Assembly (NCBI GenBank): GCA_016203375.1
Contig: JACQMX010000090.1
Span: 1 to 5,775 of the forward strand
DNA from: Candidatus Woesearchaeota archaeon
GTDB taxonomy: Archaea; Nanobdellota; Nanobdellia; Woesearchaeales; UBA12501
Direction: 5' to 3'
Length of the DNA: 5,775 nt
The translations under genes and the position numbers were made by a program. This document shows, in pieces, positions 4,373 to 5,775 of the stretch (position 1 is its first letter; each line of letters opens with the position of its first letter). The notes under the pieces were generated by a model. The model made no database searches. It saw only the letters and a program-made list of their open reading frames with translations, and had not been told where the DNA came from.

Positions 4373-5775
4373 GCTTTTCCTTTTGTCTCTTCAGCATGGG
4401 CGCGTTTGATGACCGTGTGCAAGGCGTCAAGATTCTTCACGTCGATTTCGCCAATGTAATATTTCGCCATCACGAGGCCAATATCATGAACATTGTCAAT
4501 ATTATTCTTGACGAGCCATTTGACAACTTCTGTTTTTTCAGCGAGATCTTTATCAATTTCTTTATCCGAAAGCCCCGTATACAAGTTTAGAGTTTCTCGC
4601 GTGCGTTTCATCTCTCCTACTTTTTTCAAGACATCGTTATGCACATCAAGCTGCATGACAACGTTTGCATCGCCAGTGTCCGTGATCTCCGCTATTTGCA
4701 GCGTCCTGCGCCTGCCTGTCCTTCTGTTTCTATTCTGGACAAGAAGGAGGGAAAGCGCGCCAAGGACATTCTTCGGCAGATTGATTGGCGGGTTGGTCAG
4801 TCGGTCAATAGTCTCTTTCGCGTTATTCGCGTGGATGGTCGCGTAGACCGAATGGCCGGTATGCATGGCCTCAAAAAGAACTTCAGCCTCTCGTTGCCTT
4901 CTAATTTCTCCAACAATAATCCTGTCCGGACGCTGGCGCAAGCTATTAACAACGAGATCAAGCATGGTGATCTCGCCTTTCCCCTCAGGATTAGGAAGGC
5001 GAGTCGCCATGGGAACCCAATGCAAGGTATTCGGCAAGGTAATTTCCCGCGTATCCTCAATGGATATGATGCGCTGGTTTGGCGGGAAGAAATTCGCGAT
5101 AACGTTGAGCGTCGAGGTTTTTCCAGAGCCTGTTCCTCCAGCGATAAGTATAGAAAGCTCGTTTTGCATGGCTAGCCAGAGGAACGCGGCTGCCTCAACA
5201 TTCATCGTGTTGCTCTGGATAAGATTGGTAATCGTCCATGGCTTTTCCGCGAATTTTCTGATCGTGATCGTATTGCCTTTCGACGAGATGGGATAAAGCG
5301 TCGCGTTGACGCGATCTCCCGTGAGCAAGTGCGCGTCAAGCAAGGGATTGAGAAGGGTAATATCCTTGCCGACATCGCGGCCAATCATGGTGGAATAGTG
5401 CCTGATCTTCGCTTCATTTTCAAGAATGACATTCGTGCGCAACCAGCCATGCTTGCGGTGATACACCCACACCGGATCTTCCGCATTATTCACCACAATT
5501 TCTTCAAGGTTGGCATCACGCAAAAGAATCTCAATATCACCAAGGCCGAGGTTTTGGCGAATGATGTAGTTAATGAGCATATTCATGGTTTTTTCGTCGA
5601 GATTGGCGAAGTACTTGCTGATCAGGATTTTAATCTCTGCTTCAAACTTTTTCTTGATGATATCAACGCCTTCTTCAGAAGTGACTTCAAAAACGCCAAG
5701 TGCCACTTGGGAGATGAACTCCCGCCGTATCTTTTCAAGAATAATCTTTGTCGTTGGGCTGATGTTCGCAAGAGA
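4369..5775 (-). CDS. Type IV pilus assembly ATPase (TadA/VirB11/FlaI-like), 5' end cut by window edge
   Basis: This is the hexameric secretion ATPase that powers pilin polymerisation at the cytoplasmic face of the membrane. A GTG at 5706 could start a 445-residue protein, but the frame stays open to the right edge and adds 23 residues (SLANISPTTKII...). These look like the end of the N-terminal domain of archaeal homologues, so the true start lies outside the window. Counting from that GTG, visible motifs are Walker A GGTGSGKT (190-197, bases 5116-5139), an Asp box IEDTREITLP (216-225), Walker B RIIVGEIRR with Glu267, and a His box MHTGHSVYATIHANNA (281-296). The N-terminal part has the LLRDANLEEIVVN and VYHRKHGW motifs usual for archaeal members, and the C-terminus (about 370-420) is the usual helical tail. 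All catalytic motifs are intact. The stop overlaps the next gene by four bases (GTGA), which suggests translational coupling. The family is certain. A pilus rather than archaellum role is inferred from the neighbours. Confidence 0.95.
   Translation of the reverse strand, partial: SLANISPTTKIILEKIRREFISQVALGVFEVTSEEGVDIIKKKFEAEIKILISKYFANLDEKTMNMLINYIIRQNLGLGDIEILLRDANLEEIVVNNAEDPVWVYHRKHGWLRTNVILENEAKIRHYSTMIGRDVGKDITLLNPLLDAHLLTGDRVNATLYPISSKGNTITIRKFAEKPWTITNLIQSNTMNVEAAAFLWLAMQNELSILIAGGTGSGKTSTLNVIANFFPPNQRIISIEDTREITLPNTLHWVPMATRLPNPEGKGEITMLDLVVNSLRQRPDRIIVGEIRRQREAEVLFEAMHTGHSVYATIHANNAKETIDRLTNPPINLPKNVLGALSLLLVQNRNRRTGRRRTLQIAEITDTGDANVVMQLDVHNDVLKKVGEMKRTRETLNLYTGLSDKEIDKDLAEKTEVVKWLVKNNIDNVHDIGLVMAKYYIGEIDVKNLDALHTVIKRAHAEETKGKA

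Noticed and set aside
4639..5175. Plus-strand open frame of 178 codons opposite the ATPase
   Set aside because: It is antisense to intact catalytic motifs of the ATPase, encodes no recognisable domain, and has no ribosome binding site of note.

Overview
This window is part of an archaeal type IV pilus locus. Every gene lies on the minus strand, so transcription runs from the right edge to the left. The archaeal assignment rests on class III (preflagellin-type) signal peptides on four small proteins, a VirB11/TadA/FlaI-like assembly ATPase, two TadC/FlaJ-like membrane platform proteins, TATA-type promoter sequences such as TTTATAAA with purine-rich BRE-like flanks, and T-rich terminators without a bacterial hairpin. 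The pilin N-terminus KAQAAMEFLMTYGW is of a kind common in DPANN archaea (Woesearchaeota, Pacearchaeota and relatives). A DPANN source is my inference, not something the window proves.

Machine module, 5775 to 2468: the assembly ATPase enters from the right edge (its N-terminus is outside the window). It overlaps the first TadC-like protein by four bases (GTGA), and a second, longer TadC-like protein follows after 30 bases. These three would form the cytoplasmic motor and the membrane platform on which pilins are polymerised.

Pilin module, 2467 to 81: an intergenic region with a good TATA box leads to pilin A, which has a very strong Shine-Dalgarno sequence and is followed by a long pyrimidine tract that looks like a terminator. 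A 374-base gap follows. It contains an unusual element of about 137 bases that can fold into a perfect four-way junction, then a tandem 16-base repeat that merges into a promoter. Next come pilin B (a clear paralogue of A, sharing a four-cysteine pattern), pilin C and pilin D. C and D lack cysteine and overlap by 29 bases. D carries four potential N-glycosylation sites.

The genes make sense as one system: pilins are inserted in the membrane, cut by a class III signal peptidase (not in the window), extracted by the two platform proteins and polymerised by the ATPase. No FlaH, other archaellum accessory gene or peptidase gene is visible here, so a pilus is more likely than an archaellum. The protein families are known. 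The least explained parts are the four-way-junction element and the repeat-bearing promoter between pilins A and B.
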